A stretch of 64,000 nt of DNA from JBARDN01 sp963755705. GTDB lineage: Bacteria; Desulfobacterota; Binatia; Binatales; Binataceae. The DNA lies in contig CAVWKW010000001.1 of the NCBI GenBank assembly GCA_963755705.1, positions 682,001-746,000 of the forward strand, in the 5' to 3' direction. Made by a program: the position numbers and the translations under genes. The notes under the pieces were generated by a model. It was not told where the DNA came from and did no database searches. It saw only the letters and a list, made by a program, of their open reading frames with translations. This document shows, one piece after another, positions 34,517-43,504 of the stretch (positions within the stretch are counted from its first letter, which is position 1; each line of letters begins with the position of its first letter).

Positions 34517-36112
34517 ATGAGTTCAGCACCGAAATCATCGCCGCGCGCCGCACGATGGATCGTGATCGTGGTCGTAGCGTTGGCCGCGATTTATGCGGCG
34601 TCGTACCTGATCGATCCGTTCCTGCGTGTGCGGATGGAAAACGCGATGAACGAGAAGTTGACCGACTACCACACCACGCTCGGACACGCGCATCTGCAAT
34701 TGCTCGGCGGTGCGCTCACCTTATCCAATCTGGTCGTGCGGCAGAACGCGCATCCGCATCCCGCGGTCGCTGACTTGCCGACGCTCTACGTGCATATCCA
34801 ATGGAGCGAGCTGATTTGGCTCCACGTGGTCGCGGATGTGACGCTCACGCGGCCGCGCGTGCATATCGATTTGCCGCAGCTCCAGCAGCAGGCGTCGGCG
34901 AAAGTATCGCTCTCAAAAGTTGGATGGCAGGGCGCGCTGCAAGCGGTCTATCCGTTCAAGATCAATCGGATGAGTATCGTTGATGGCGACGTAGTCTACG
35001 TCGATACCGATCCGCATCATGCGCTGCATGTGACTGACCTCGAGCTTACGGCCGACAATATCCGCAACGTCCACGCGGCGTCGGATCTTTACCCGTCGCC
35101 GATTCACGCGACGATGGTGGCGTTGGGGACCGGCAGGATGCGGCTTGACGGCCACGCGAATTTTCTCGAGAAGCCGTTCGCGTCTATCAAAGCGAATTAC
35201 TCGATACGCGAGGTTCCGCTCGCGGAGTTCGAGCCGGAGATCAAGCGCGTGAATTTTGCGATCCGCGGCGGGATTCTCGCCAGTGACGGCAAGTTCGAGT
35301 ACGGCCCCAAAGTCGAGCGCGCCAATGTCAAATATGCTTTTCTCGACGGGGTCGATATCGACTACACTCACTCGCCGCAAACTGAAGCGGCCGAGCAGAG
35401 CCGAATGGATAAGGTCAAGCGCGGAGCGAAAGAGGTTGCCGACTCGCGCACGATGGACCTGGAGGTCGAGGAGTTCGATATCGGGCGCAGTTCGCTCGCC
35501 TATATCGATGAGACCAAGAATCCCAATTACAAGATTTTCGTCAGCAACCTGAACGCCAAGGCAACCTCGATTTCGAATCGCAATCAGCGGCAGCCCGCGC
35601 ACTTTGATCTGAAGGGAAACCTCATGGGCACCGGCGCAACCGCGATCTCCGGAGATTTCCGCCCGGCCACGTCGCCGGATTTCGATCTTGACGCGCGCGC
35701 CGAACAGGTGAACCTGGTCTCGCTCAATGACGTGCTGCGCGCCTATGAGAATATCGGCGTCGCATCGGGCATGTTTTCGGTCTACGCGCAGATGGGAGTG
35801 CGCGAGGGAGAGATCCACGGCTACGTAAAACCGCTGTTCAGCAACCTGCAGGTTTACAGTTGGGAAAAGGATAAGCGTAAACCGCTCACGACCCAGGCTT
35901 ACAAGCTGCTGCTCGGCGGCGCGGCGCACCTGTTCAAAAATCGTTCGACCGGCAACGTCGCCACCGAGATTCAGTTGTCCGGTAAAGTCGATCAGCCGAA
36001 CGTCAGCACCTGGCAGGCGATTGTAGAGCTGCTGCGCAACGCGTTCGTGCAGGCGATCACGCCGGGCTTCGATCGGGAGATGCAGCGCTCGGGAGCCGCG
36101 CCCAAGACCTAG
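34517..36112 (+). CDS. DUF748/AsmA-like inner-membrane-anchored protein
   Basis: 531 residues. One N-terminal transmembrane helix (IVIVVVALAAIYAASYLI, about 14-31) is followed by a long beta-rich periplasmic region with AsmA/DUF748 features: RMENAMNEKLTDYHTTLGHAHLQLLGGALTLSNLVV and repeated DFxxAxxxxI-type strands. AsmA-like proteins are thought to bridge inner and outer membranes and move lipids; the role of this member is unknown. It ends 3' to 3' with the VOC gene, overlapping it by 4 bp. Confidence 0.75.
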   Translation: MSSAPKSSPRAARWIVIVVVALAAIYAASYLIDPFLRVRMENAMNEKLTDYHTTLGHAHLQLLGGALTLSNLVVRQNAHPHPAVADLPTLYVHIQWSELIWLHVVADVTLTRPRVHIDLPQLQQQASAKVSLSKVGWQGALQAVYPFKINRMSIVDGDVVYVDTDPHHALHVTDLELTADNIRNVHAASDLYPSPIHATMVALGTGRMRLDGHANFLEKPFASIKANYSIREVPLAEFEPEIKRVNFAIRGGILASDGKFEYGPKVERANVKYAFLDGVDIDYTHSPQTEAAEQSRMDKVKRGAKEVADSRTMDLEVEEFDIGRSSLAYIDETKNPNYKIFVSNLNAKATSISNRNQRQPAHFDLKGNLMGTGATAISGDFRPATSPDFDLDARAEQVNLVSLNDVLRAYENIGVASGMFSVYAQMGVREGEIHGYVKPLFSNLQVYSWEKDKRKPLTTQAYKLLLGGAAHLFKNRSTGNVATEIQLSGKVDQPNVSTWQAIVELLRNAFVQAITPGFDREMQRSGAAPKT

Positions 36113-36483
36113 CTTGAAGCGCGACGCATCGAGACGCGATCCCACAGGTTGATCATGTAGCCGTCGGGATCGAGCAGCTCCGCGCCGTAACCCCAGAATA
36201 GCCGGCGCGGAGTATTGACGAACTCTACGCCCCTCCGCTCGAGCTCGCGTGATTTCTGGTCCACGTCTTTGACCTGGATCGTCAGCGTGCACTTGGCGCC
36301 CGCGAGCCGCTTGGCCGCCTTGGTCAGGAAGATCGTGAAACCCGCGCTATCCTGAATCGCGATCACGTCGGCATGTCCGAACTCGACCGTGAAGCCCAGA
36401 TTTTTGACGTACCAATCGCGCGAGCGCCGCAAATCCGTGACCGGCAGACCCATGTGGTCGAACTTCGCCATCACCTTTTCCAT
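36109..36483 (-). CDS. VOC-family (glyoxalase/bleomycin-resistance fold) protein
   Basis: About 124 residues: KFDHMGLPVTDLRRSRDWYVKNLGFTVEF opens the first beta-alpha-beta-beta module, and VEFVNTPRRLFWGYGAELLDPDGYMINLWD ends the second. Metal-type ligands His in FDHMGL and Glu in YGAELLDPDG are in the usual places. VOC proteins include dioxygenases, isomerases and resistance proteins; the substrate cannot be told. The ATG at 36483 is preferred because GAGGTG precedes it. It shares a strand with the hydrolase gene just upstream. Confidence 0.75.
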   Translation of the reverse strand: MEKVMAKFDHMGLPVTDLRRSRDWYVKNLGFTVEFGHADVIAIQDSAGFTIFLTKAAKRLAGAKCTLTIQVKDVDQKSRELERRGVEFVNTPRRLFWGYGAELLDPDGYMINLWDRVSMRRASS

Positions 36484-36511
36484 CGTCAGCACCTCACCGC
36501 GGTAGTCACCT

Positions 36512-37444
36512 TTACGCGAGCAGCGGTTTGAGAAACTCGCGCATGTAGGCGCTCACCAGCTCGGGCTCTTCCTGCTGCACCCAGTGGCCCGCGCTCGGGA
36601 TGTAGTCAATCTCGAAGGGTCCGGTGAACAGCGGCTCCATGTTGTAGGTAAGCTCCTTGCCGAGCGCGAAATCCTGCTCGCCCCAGATGAGCATGGTCGG
36701 CGCCGCGATCTTGCGATCGATCCAGTCGTCGGTCCCGGTCCGCGCCATGAAGCCCGAGCGGAAGTTGGCTCGATAGTAATTGATCGCGGCGCTGATCGAG
36801 TAGGGGTTTCGAAACGCTTCGTGATAGTAGCGCAGGTCGTCGTCGGTGATCGCGTCCTTGCGAATCGAGTTGCCCTGCAACGCGCGGTCGAGCGCTCGAT
36901 AATTCCCGGCACGGAACATCGCCTCCGGCAGCCACGGAAGCTGGAAGAACGCCATGTACCAGCTCCGCATCATCTGGCGCGCGTTGTGCCGGAGTTCCTC
37001 CGACATCCGTTTCAGATGCGGACAGTTCAGCACGATTAGCCGCTCGACGACCTCTGGCCGCTTGAGGGCAGTCGCCCACGCAACGGCCCCGCCCCAATCA
37101 TGCCCGACGATCACGGCACGCTCGCGCCCGAGCGCGTGCACCAGGTCGGCGACGTCGCCGACCAGCTTGTCGAGGGTGTAGTTCGCAACCCCGTGCGGCG
37201 CGTCGGTCTCGCCATAGCCGCGCATCTCCGGAACCACGCAATCGAACGAGCTCGAGAGTGCGCGTAGCTGATGCCGCCACGAGTACCAGCATTCCGGAAA
37301 TCCGTGCAGCATCACGATCATCGGCGCTCCGGCAGCGCCCGCACGCGCGATTCGCATGTTCAGTCCGGAGGCGAGGGCGAGCTTCTCGAAATGCCATGGC
37401 TCGTTGCCGGATTGAGCGCTCTCAGTACCGTCCGCGATACCCAT
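36512..37444 (-). CDS. Alpha/beta-fold hydrolase, epoxide-hydrolase-like
   Basis: 310 residues from the ATG at 37444. HGFPECWYSWRHQ (oxyanion HGFP motif), nucleophile Asp in VGHDWGGAVAW, cap-domain segment with YYHEAFRNPYS, acid in IWGEQDFAL and His in SAGHWVQQEEP. Asp in GHDWGG is the sign of epoxide hydrolases and haloalkane dehalogenases; cap tyrosines favour epoxide hydrolase. It opens water-sensitive epoxides to diols. The frame opens far upstream, but that part is a shadow of the DUF192 gene region. Confidence 0.82.
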   Translation of the reverse strand: MGIADGTESAQSGNEPWHFEKLALASGLNMRIARAGAAGAPMIVMLHGFPECWYSWRHQLRALSSSFDCVVPEMRGYGETDAPHGVANYTLDKLVGDVADLVHALGRERAVIVGHDWGGAVAWATALKRPEVVERLIVLNCPHLKRMSEELRHNARQMMRSWYMAFFQLPWLPEAMFRAGNYRALDRALQGNSIRKDAITDDDLRYYHEAFRNPYSISAAINYYRANFRSGFMARTGTDDWIDRKIAAPTMLIWGEQDFALGKELTYNMEPLFTGPFEIDYIPSAGHWVQQEEPELVSAYMREFLKPLLA

Positions 37445-37500
37445 GACGCGCGAGCATAGCCGATTCGCGCGGTTATGATCCAAATTGAATCGCGAGAGGC

Positions 37501-37881
37501 TCAGGCGGTGCGCGGCTCGAGCTCGACGATATCGCCGACTCGCGTGCCGCTCGCGGCCGCTGCGCCCGCTTCGATTTCGAGCGCCTGGCGCGCGCCGAAG
37601 ACTATCGCAGAGACGCGCCACGGCCGCAGCGCATGGCTGATCTTCAGAACCCGGCCGGCGCGGCCGAGGAATACGATGTCGATCGCGAACTTCATGAAGA
37701 ACATGTGCATCCACATGAACGGCGTGAAGCGGCCGTTGTTGAAAAGCAACCCGTGGCCGGGATCGAGGCGCTCGCGTCCGAGCAGCCCGCGGCTCTGCCC
37801 GCTCAGGCCGCCCGCATCTTCCAGGAATTCGCATACCACGGTCGTGCGGGTGCGATTAATCGCGCGCAGCGGATGCTCCAT
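37501..37881 (-). CDS. DUF192-family protein
   Basis: 126 residues: LLGRERLDPGHGLLFNNGRFTPFMWMHMFFMKFAIDIVFLGRAGRVLKI and the end GARQALEIEAGAAAASGTRVGDIVEL. This pattern (a W/F-rich MHxFFM core and the EhxxG-x-GDxV end) is DUF192, a small beta-barrel of unknown function, often exported. No signal peptide is visible here. It is the first gene of a minus-strand run with the hydrolase and VOC genes. Confidence 0.8.
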   Translation of the reverse strand: MEHPLRAINRTRTTVVCEFLEDAGGLSGQSRGLLGRERLDPGHGLLFNNGRFTPFMWMHMFFMKFAIDIVFLGRAGRVLKISHALRPWRVSAIVFGARQALEIEAGAAAASGTRVGDIVELEPRTA

Positions 37882-37992
37882 GATGGCTGTTTAACCCGCC
37901 AGATTGTCGGCGCGTGCGGCCGGGGCGTCAATACGGGCGTTAGGGCGGGACTGTCTAGGATTTACCGCCTGTACTAGAATCAGCGTGATTAG

Positions 37993-38706
37993 ATGGGCTA
38001 CCTGCCGATATTTCTCGCGATGGAACGGCGCCGATGCGTGGTGATCGGCGGCGGCGATATTGCCGCGCGCAAGGTTTCGCAGTTGCTCGCGGCGGGAGCG
38101 CAGGTCACTGTTATCAGCCCGCGGCTGGTGCGAGCGTTGGCGATCCTGGCCGAATCGGCGACGATCACTTATCACGCGCGCAAATGGGAGCGCGGCGATC
38201 TGCGCGGATTCGATCTCGCATTCGCCGCAACCGATGATTTGGGTGCGCATCGCGAGATCTCGAACGAGGCACGCGAGCTTGGCGTCATGCTCAACGTCGC
38301 GGACCAGCCCGAACTGTGCGATTTCATCGCGCCGGCGGTCGTGCGGCGCGGCGATTTACAAATCGCGGTATCGACCTCGGGCGCGAGCCCCGCCACGGCG
38401 GCGCGTATCCGCCGAGAGCTGGAAGACCGCTTCGGATGGGAATACGCGGCGGCGCTTAAGCTGCTGCGCGCGGCGCGCGATTACCTGCTCGCGAACGACT
38501 CCGATATTTCCTCTCGCGGAAGAAAGCTCGCGGCGCTCGCGGCGTCGGATCTCACGGGCCGGCTGCGCGTCGGCGATCGGGCGGCGGTCGAGCGGCTCGT
38601 GGGCTCACATCTTGGAGTAGGGCTTGATACGCTCGCGCAGGGCGCGGGCGAGGACACTGGTGAATGGTTTCGCTGCGCTCCGCATGAGGCTACGAGCGGC
38701 GGCTGA
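37993..38706 (+). CDS. Precorrin-2 dehydrogenase / sirohydrochlorin ferrochelatase (CysG N-terminal type)
   Basis: 237 residues: MGYLPIFLAMERRRCVVIGGGDIAARKVSQLL (Rossmann GGGxxA and RK), the dimer/ferrochelatase domain with FIAPAVVRRGDLQIAVSTSGASPATAARIRREL, and a helical C-terminus. It oxidises precorrin-2 to sirohydrochlorin and may insert iron to make siroheme. First gene of the tetrapyrrole cluster, 27 bp before ccsA. It uses the precorrin-2 made by the methyltransferase half of the cobA/hemD gene. Confidence 0.87.
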   Translation: MGYLPIFLAMERRRCVVIGGGDIAARKVSQLLAAGAQVTVISPRLVRALAILAESATITYHARKWERGDLRGFDLAFAATDDLGAHREISNEARELGVMLNVADQPELCDFIAPAVVRRGDLQIAVSTSGASPATAARIRRELEDRFGWEYAAALKLLRAARDYLLANDSDISSRGRKLAALAASDLTGRLRVGDRAAVERLVGSHLGVGLDTLAQGAGEDTGEWFRCAPHEATSGG

Positions 38707-38733
38707 TAGTCGCTGATCGCAGTCCGATAATTT

Positions 38734-39561
38734 ATGGAAACGTTGTGGCTCGCACCGGCGCTGGTTTGTTACGCGCTTTCGGCGGCGATTTTTATCGTCG
38801 GCCGGGTCGCGCGAATCTCGCGCGCGTCCGGCTGGGCCACTTTGCTGCTCGGCGCAGGCGCGGTTTTTCACGCGTTCGATCTGGCGACGCGCGGACTCCA
38901 GGCTGGAAATATTCCGGTCGCGAACTTCGCGCAGGCGTTGTCGTTCCTGGCATGGCTTACGGCTCTGGCCGGAATGATTCTGATCATCAGGCTGCAGATG
39001 GCTGCCATCGGCGGGTACATCGCCGCGGCCGTGGCGCTCGCGCTGGGCGCGTCAACGATCATCATGAAGGGAGGCCGAATCGTTCTGCCCGCGACCCTGC
39101 AAAGCGTATGGCTGCCGATTCACGTCACGCTCGCGATCCTCGGCTACTCGATGTTCGTGCTGGCGGCCAGCGTGAGCCTGGTCTACCTGGCGTATGAATC
39201 GCGGCTCAAGGCGAAGCGCCCGCTGGGTCCGCCGTCGGAGCGGCTGCCGAGCCTCGAGAAGCTTGACCGGATCAACTATTCGCTGCTCGGATGGGGTTTC
39301 GCGCTGCTGAGCCTTGCGATCGTGACCGGCGCGATCTGGGCGGACGCGACCTGGGGCCACTTCTGGTCGTGGGAGCCGGTCGAGTCGTGGTCGCTGGCGA
39401 TCTGGATCCTCTACGCCGGCCTGCTGGAGTCGCGGCTGACCGTAGGATGGCGCGGGCGGCGCGCCGCTGCGCTGACAATCGTCGTTTTCGTGGTACTGGT
39501 GGGTTCGTTCGTGGGCGTGTCGCTGATTCATCCGGGCAAGCACGGAGGCAGTTTCGGTTAG
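38734..39561 (+). CDS. ccsA: Cytochrome c biogenesis protein CcsA (heme-handling)
   Basis: 275 residues, about eight transmembrane helices. The heme-binding tryptophan-rich motif is WADATWGHFWSWEPVESWSLAIW near 205-227, with flanking His in FHAFDL and IHVTLAILGYS and a C-terminal LIHPGKHGG. CcsA/ResC delivers heme to apocytochrome c on the outer face of the membrane in system II. Lying just before hemA (3-bp gap), it ties heme synthesis to cytochrome maturation. The CcsB partner is not in the window. Confidence 0.87.
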   Translation: METLWLAPALVCYALSAAIFIVGRVARISRASGWATLLLGAGAVFHAFDLATRGLQAGNIPVANFAQALSFLAWLTALAGMILIIRLQMAAIGGYIAAAVALALGASTIIMKGGRIVLPATLQSVWLPIHVTLAILGYSMFVLAASVSLVYLAYESRLKAKRPLGPPSERLPSLEKLDRINYSLLGWGFALLSLAIVTGAIWADATWGHFWSWEPVESWSLAIWILYAGLLESRLTVGWRGRRAAALTIVVFVVLVGSFVGVSLIHPGKHGGSFG

Positions 39562-39564
39562 GCG

Positions 39565-40917
39565 ATGGAGCAGACGCTATTCATACTGGGTTTGAACCAT
39601 CGCACTGCCGCGGTCGCAGTGCGTGAGCGGCTGGCGTACGCGGACAGCGATATCGCGCCTGCGCTCGCGCGCCTCAGGGAGCGAGTCCCGTCTATTAGCG
39701 AGGCGGCGATCCTCTCGACCTGCACCCGGGTCGAGATTGTCGGCGTCGCCCCTGATTGCGAGCGCGCACTTGCGGACGCGGCTGAATTTATCGCTACCGA
39801 TCGCGCAGTCGCGCTCGAGGCATTCGCCGGTGCGCTCTACCGCCTTTCCGGACGCGACGCGGCTCGGCATCTGTTCCGGGTAGGCGCGAGCCTGGACTCG
39901 ATGATGGTCGGGGAGCCGCAGATCCTGGGCCAGGTGAAGCTCGCGTATGCGAACGCGGCGGAGGCGGGCACGGTCGGGCTGGTGCTGCATCGCGCATTCC
40001 ACAAAGGTTTTTCCGTCGCCAAGAGAATCCGCAAGGCAACTCTCATCGGACACGGCTCGGTCTCGGTGAGCGCGGCGGCGGTGGCGCTGGCCGGGCAGAT
40101 TTTCGATTCGCTCAAGGACAAGACCGTGATGCTGATGGGGGCGGGAAAGATGGCGGAGCTGACCGCGCGGCAATTGCGCGCGATCGGAATCGAATCGCTG
40201 ATCATCACGTCGCGCACATTCGATCACGCGGTTGGGCTCGCGCGCGAACTCGGCGGCACCGCGGTGCCGTTCGACAACTACAGGCCCTATCTCAAGATTG
40301 CCGACGTCGTGATCGGTTCGGTCGCGGTGACGCGACCAGTAATCGCACTCGATGAATTCGAGACGATCATAAAGGACCGGCGCTACAAGCCGATCTTCCT
40401 GATCGATCTCGGCGTGCCGCGAAATTTCGACGAGCGGATGAACTCGCTCGAGAACGTCTATCTCTACGATATCGATGATCTCGCGCAAGTCGTGCACAAA
40501 TCACGCGCGGAACGCGAACGCGAAGCTGCGAAGGCCGAAGAGATCGTCGAGCTCGAGCTCGAAGCGTTCTGGCGCTGGATGAACGGGCTCGATCTCGTGC
40601 CGACGATCAAGGATATACGCTACAGTATCGACCGCCTGCGCGACCTCGAACTCGGGCGGCATCGGGGATGGCTCTCGGCGCTGGAACCTGCGGAGCGCGA
40701 ACGCGTCGAGGTGCTGACGCGCGGTCTGACCAACAAGCTGCTGCATCGAATTCTACAGGGCCTGCGCACCACCGGCGCCAACACGCCCGAGGGTGCATAC
40801 GCGGCCGAAGTTGCGCGCAAGCTTCTCTGCGGTGAGATTTCCGCCGCCAGCGCTGACCTGGAAGCATTAGGCGCCGACGATCAGGATGATCAGGACGACC
40901 AGGACGATGAGTTCTAG
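39565..40917 (+). CDS. hemA: Glutamyl-tRNA reductase
   Basis: 450 residues. The catalytic Cys is in STCTRVEI near 51; the usual Asn of STCNR is Thr here. SLDSMMVGEPQILGQVK, the NADPH domain with MGAGKMAELTARQL, and the helical dimerisation domain with ELEAFWRWMN follow. It makes glutamate-1-semialdehyde from glutamyl-tRNA, the first step of C5-pathway heme synthesis. The last residues (ADDQDDQDDQDDEF) form an acidic tail encoded by a 9-bp repeat. It overlaps hemC. Confidence 0.93.
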   Translation: MEQTLFILGLNHRTAAVAVRERLAYADSDIAPALARLRERVPSISEAAILSTCTRVEIVGVAPDCERALADAAEFIATDRAVALEAFAGALYRLSGRDAARHLFRVGASLDSMMVGEPQILGQVKLAYANAAEAGTVGLVLHRAFHKGFSVAKRIRKATLIGHGSVSVSAAAVALAGQIFDSLKDKTVMLMGAGKMAELTARQLRAIGIESLIITSRTFDHAVGLARELGGTAVPFDNYRPYLKIADVVIGSVAVTRPVIALDEFETIIKDRRYKPIFLIDLGVPRNFDERMNSLENVYLYDIDDLAQVVHKSRAEREREAAKAEEIVELELEAFWRWMNGLDLVPTIKDIRYSIDRLRDLELGRHRGWLSALEPAERERVEVLTRGLTNKLLHRILQGLRTTGANTPEGAYAAEVARKLLCGEISAASADLEALGADDQDDQDDQDDEF

Positions 40918-41881
40918 TCCGGGCGCGCGCGCGTCGAAACTCGCCACAATCAGAATCGGAACACGCCCGAGCGCGCTCGCGATCGTCCAAGCCGAATACG
41001 TCAAGTCGCGTCTGGCAGCGGTCATGCCAGGCAAGACGATCGAGATCACTCCAATTCGCACCAGCGGCGACAAAATGAAAGATGCTTCGCTCGCACGCGT
41101 GGGCGGCAAGGGACTCTTCATCCGCGAGCTCGAGCAGGCGCTAGCGGACGGGAAGATCGATCTTGCGGTGCATTCGATGAAGGATCTGCCCGCGGTGCTT
41201 CCGGACGGCTTCCAAATCGTTGCGGTGCCGGCGCGCGAAGACGTCCGCGACATCCTGGTGTCGGCGGCGGGTGGTGATTTTTCCGCACTTCCGGCGGGTG
41301 CGCGGGTTGGAACCTCCTCGATGCGGCGGCGGTTTCAGGCGCTGCGCAAAAATTCCGCGCTCGAAATCGTCGCTCTACGCGGCAACGTCGATACGCGGCT
41401 CAAGAAGGTCTCTGACGGCACGCTCGACGCGATCATAATCGCGGCTGCGGGACTGAACCGCCTCGGACGTGCGGCCGGAATTAAATTTACGATTCTCAAT
41501 GAGCGGGATTTCATTCCGGCCGGAGGTCAGGGCGCCCTCGCGATCGAAACTGTGGCCGGCGGTGCTTCGGCAGAGCTTGTCGTCACGCTCGAAGCGCTCG
41601 ACGATTCGCGCGCGCATTACGAGACGGCGGCCGAGCGCGCGTTTCTGGCCATGCTCGGAGCCTCGTGCACCACGCCGCTCGGAGTGCGCGCCACTGCCGG
41701 CGGCGAGAAGCTCTCGATTCGCGCGATCCTGTTCAGCCAGGACGGAAAGGAGTCGCTCGCCGATGAGCTGGAAGCGCCGATCGAGTTCAATCTGTCGCCG
41801 CCGATCGCGGCTGGTGATGGACGAGCGCTGGCCGAGCGGATGCTTGCGCGGGGCGCGAAGGCGTTGATCGCCGATGAGTGA
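40907..41881 (+). CDS. hemC: Porphobilinogen deaminase (hydroxymethylbilane synthase)
   Basis: About 324 residues from the ATG at 40907; another ATG at 40886 is possible. IRIGTRPSALAIVQA, the substrate loop with GGKGLFIRELEQAL, DLAVHSMKDLP, GTSSMRRRFQAL and the cofactor Cys in LGASCTTPLGV. It joins four porphobilinogens to hydroxymethylbilane using a dipyrromethane cofactor on that Cys. It begins inside the hemA 3' end and overlaps the next gene (ATGAGTGA), so the three are translationally coupled. Confidence 0.93.
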   Translation: MSSSPGARASKLATIRIGTRPSALAIVQAEYVKSRLAAVMPGKTIEITPIRTSGDKMKDASLARVGGKGLFIRELEQALADGKIDLAVHSMKDLPAVLPDGFQIVAVPAREDVRDILVSAAGGDFSALPAGARVGTSSMRRRFQALRKNSALEIVALRGNVDTRLKKVSDGTLDAIIIAAAGLNRLGRAAGIKFTILNERDFIPAGGQGALAIETVAGGASAELVVTLEALDDSRAHYETAAERAFLAMLGASCTTPLGVRATAGGEKLSIRAILFSQDGKESLADELEAPIEFNLSPPIAAGDGRALAERMLARGAKALIADE

Positions 41882-43448
41882 GCGCGGGAGCGCGCGCGGA
41901 GGCACGGTCTATCTGGTTGGCGCCGGACCCGGCGCGCCCGATCTGATAACCGTTCGCGGCGCGCTGTGCCTCGGGCGCGCCAACGTGGTTCTGTACGACA
42001 ACCTGGTGAATCCCGAATTGCTCGAACTCGCACCCGCCGGCGCGGAATTGATCTACGCCGGAAAGCGGAGCGGTGGCGGAGAAATCGTCGAGCAGGCGGA
42101 AATCAACCGGATGCTGATTGAGCGAGCGCGCAAGGGACATCAAGTTGTGCGGCTCAAAGGCGGCGATCCGTTTATCTTCGCCCGTGGCGGTGAAGAAGCA
42201 CAGGCGCTGGCCAAAGCCGGAGTGAAATTCGAAATCGTTCCTGGAGTCACGTCGGCGATCGCCGCGCCCGCATTCGCGGGTATCCCGCTGACGCATCGCC
42301 GGTTGGGTTCGTTCGTCGCGTTCGTCACGGGACACGAGGACGAATCAAAGGCCGCGCGTGGGTCGATACCGTGGACCGAGCTGGCGCGGGCGGCGAAGAA
42401 TCGCGGTACGATCGTTATCCTGATGGCGTCCGCGCGGATGCGCTCGGTGCTTGCGCGCCTCTTAGCCGCAGGCCTTGCGGATGCGACTCCCGCAGCCGCC
42501 GTCCAGTGGGGCACGACCGCCTCGCAGGCGACGGTGCTGGCTACGCTCAAGACGCTCGCGGCCGAATGCGAGCGCGCAAAACTCGGCGCACCGGCCGTTC
42601 TGGTGGTGGGCGAGTGCGCTGCGCTGCGCGATGAACTCGGATGGTTCGAGAAGATGCCACTGTTCGGTCGGCGGATTGTCGTGACGCGGTCGCGCGCGCA
42701 GGGCAGCGCATTCGCGATGGAGTTGCGCGCGCTCGGAGCCGACGCGATCGAGTTTCCGACAATTGCCACCGCAGAACCGTCGAGCTACTCCGCGCTGGAC
42801 CGCGCAATCGCCAAGCTCGAGAAATTCGACTGGGTGATTTTCACCAGCGCGACCGGAGTCGATGGCTTCGTCGCGCGGCTGCGCGCGCTCGGCCATGATC
42901 TTCGCCAGGTTGGCCGCGCGCGCCTGTGCGCGATTGGTCCCGCTACCGCGCGCGCGCTCGAACATTACGCACTGCGGGTCGCGGCGGTGCCGTCCGAGTA
43001 CCGCGCCGAGGCGATTATCCCGGCGATCGGCGCGCGCCGGATTCGCGGCGCGAGTATCCTGATTCCGCGGGCGCAGGTCGCGCGCGAAATTCTGCCGAAA
43101 ATTCTGCTCGAGCAGGGCGCGCGCGTGGTCGAAGTTGCGCCGGTCTATCGCACCGTCAAACCGTCCGGTGCGCAGTCCGCGAGAATCCGCGCGATGGCGG
43201 CGGCCGGAGAGATAGATCTGGTCGCATTCACAAGCTCGAGCACGGTCGAGAATTTCTGCGACCTGGTCGGAGCCCCTGCGCGCGGACTCAGTGCCGCGGT
43301 GATCGGCCCAATCACGGCGGCGACCGCGGTCGCGCGCGGGTTCAAAATCGTCGTGCAGCCAGCGCAATACACGGTTCCGGCTTTGATCGCGGCGATTCGC
43401 GCGCACTACGAAACGATGGCAACGCCGCGAGCGCGCGGGGCTTCTTAA
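41874..43448 (+). CDS. cobA/hemD: Fused uroporphyrinogen-III C-methyltransferase / uroporphyrinogen-III synthase
   Basis: 524 residues. The N-terminal half (about 1-250) is SUMT: VYLVGAGPGAPDLITVRGA, VRLKGGDPFIFARGGEE, GVTSAIAAPAFAGIPLTHR. The C-terminal half is HemD: RRIVVTRSRAQGSAFAMELRALGADAIEFPTI, FTSATGVDGF, AFTSSSTVENF. One polypeptide makes uroporphyrinogen III and methylates it to precorrin-2, the branch point to siroheme and cobalamin. The fusion is common in Clostridia and Desulfobacterota-type lineages. The precorrin-2 dehydrogenase is at the head of the same operon. Confidence 0.92.
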   Translation: MSERGSARGGTVYLVGAGPGAPDLITVRGALCLGRANVVLYDNLVNPELLELAPAGAELIYAGKRSGGGEIVEQAEINRMLIERARKGHQVVRLKGGDPFIFARGGEEAQALAKAGVKFEIVPGVTSAIAAPAFAGIPLTHRRLGSFVAFVTGHEDESKAARGSIPWTELARAAKNRGTIVILMASARMRSVLARLLAAGLADATPAAAVQWGTTASQATVLATLKTLAAECERAKLGAPAVLVVGECAALRDELGWFEKMPLFGRRIVVTRSRAQGSAFAMELRALGADAIEFPTIATAEPSSYSALDRAIAKLEKFDWVIFTSATGVDGFVARLRALGHDLRQVGRARLCAIGPATARALEHYALRVAAVPSEYRAEAIIPAIGARRIRGASILIPRAQVAREILPKILLEQGARVVEVAPVYRTVKPSGAQSARIRAMAAAGEIDLVAFTSSSTVENFCDLVGAPARGLSAAVIGPITAATAVARGFKIVVQPAQYTVPALIAAIRAHYETMATPRARGAS

Positions 43449-43504
43449 GACTGGCGCGCGCGATATAATCCATCGGCTGGGTTCGCAAGCGGGGTCATTT
43501 CAAG

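Noticed and set aside
36512..37834. Epoxide-hydrolase frame extended to 440 residues
   Set aside because: The first 130 residues are Arg/Pro/Ala-rich without family similarity and overlap the DUF192 coding region on the same strand in another frame.
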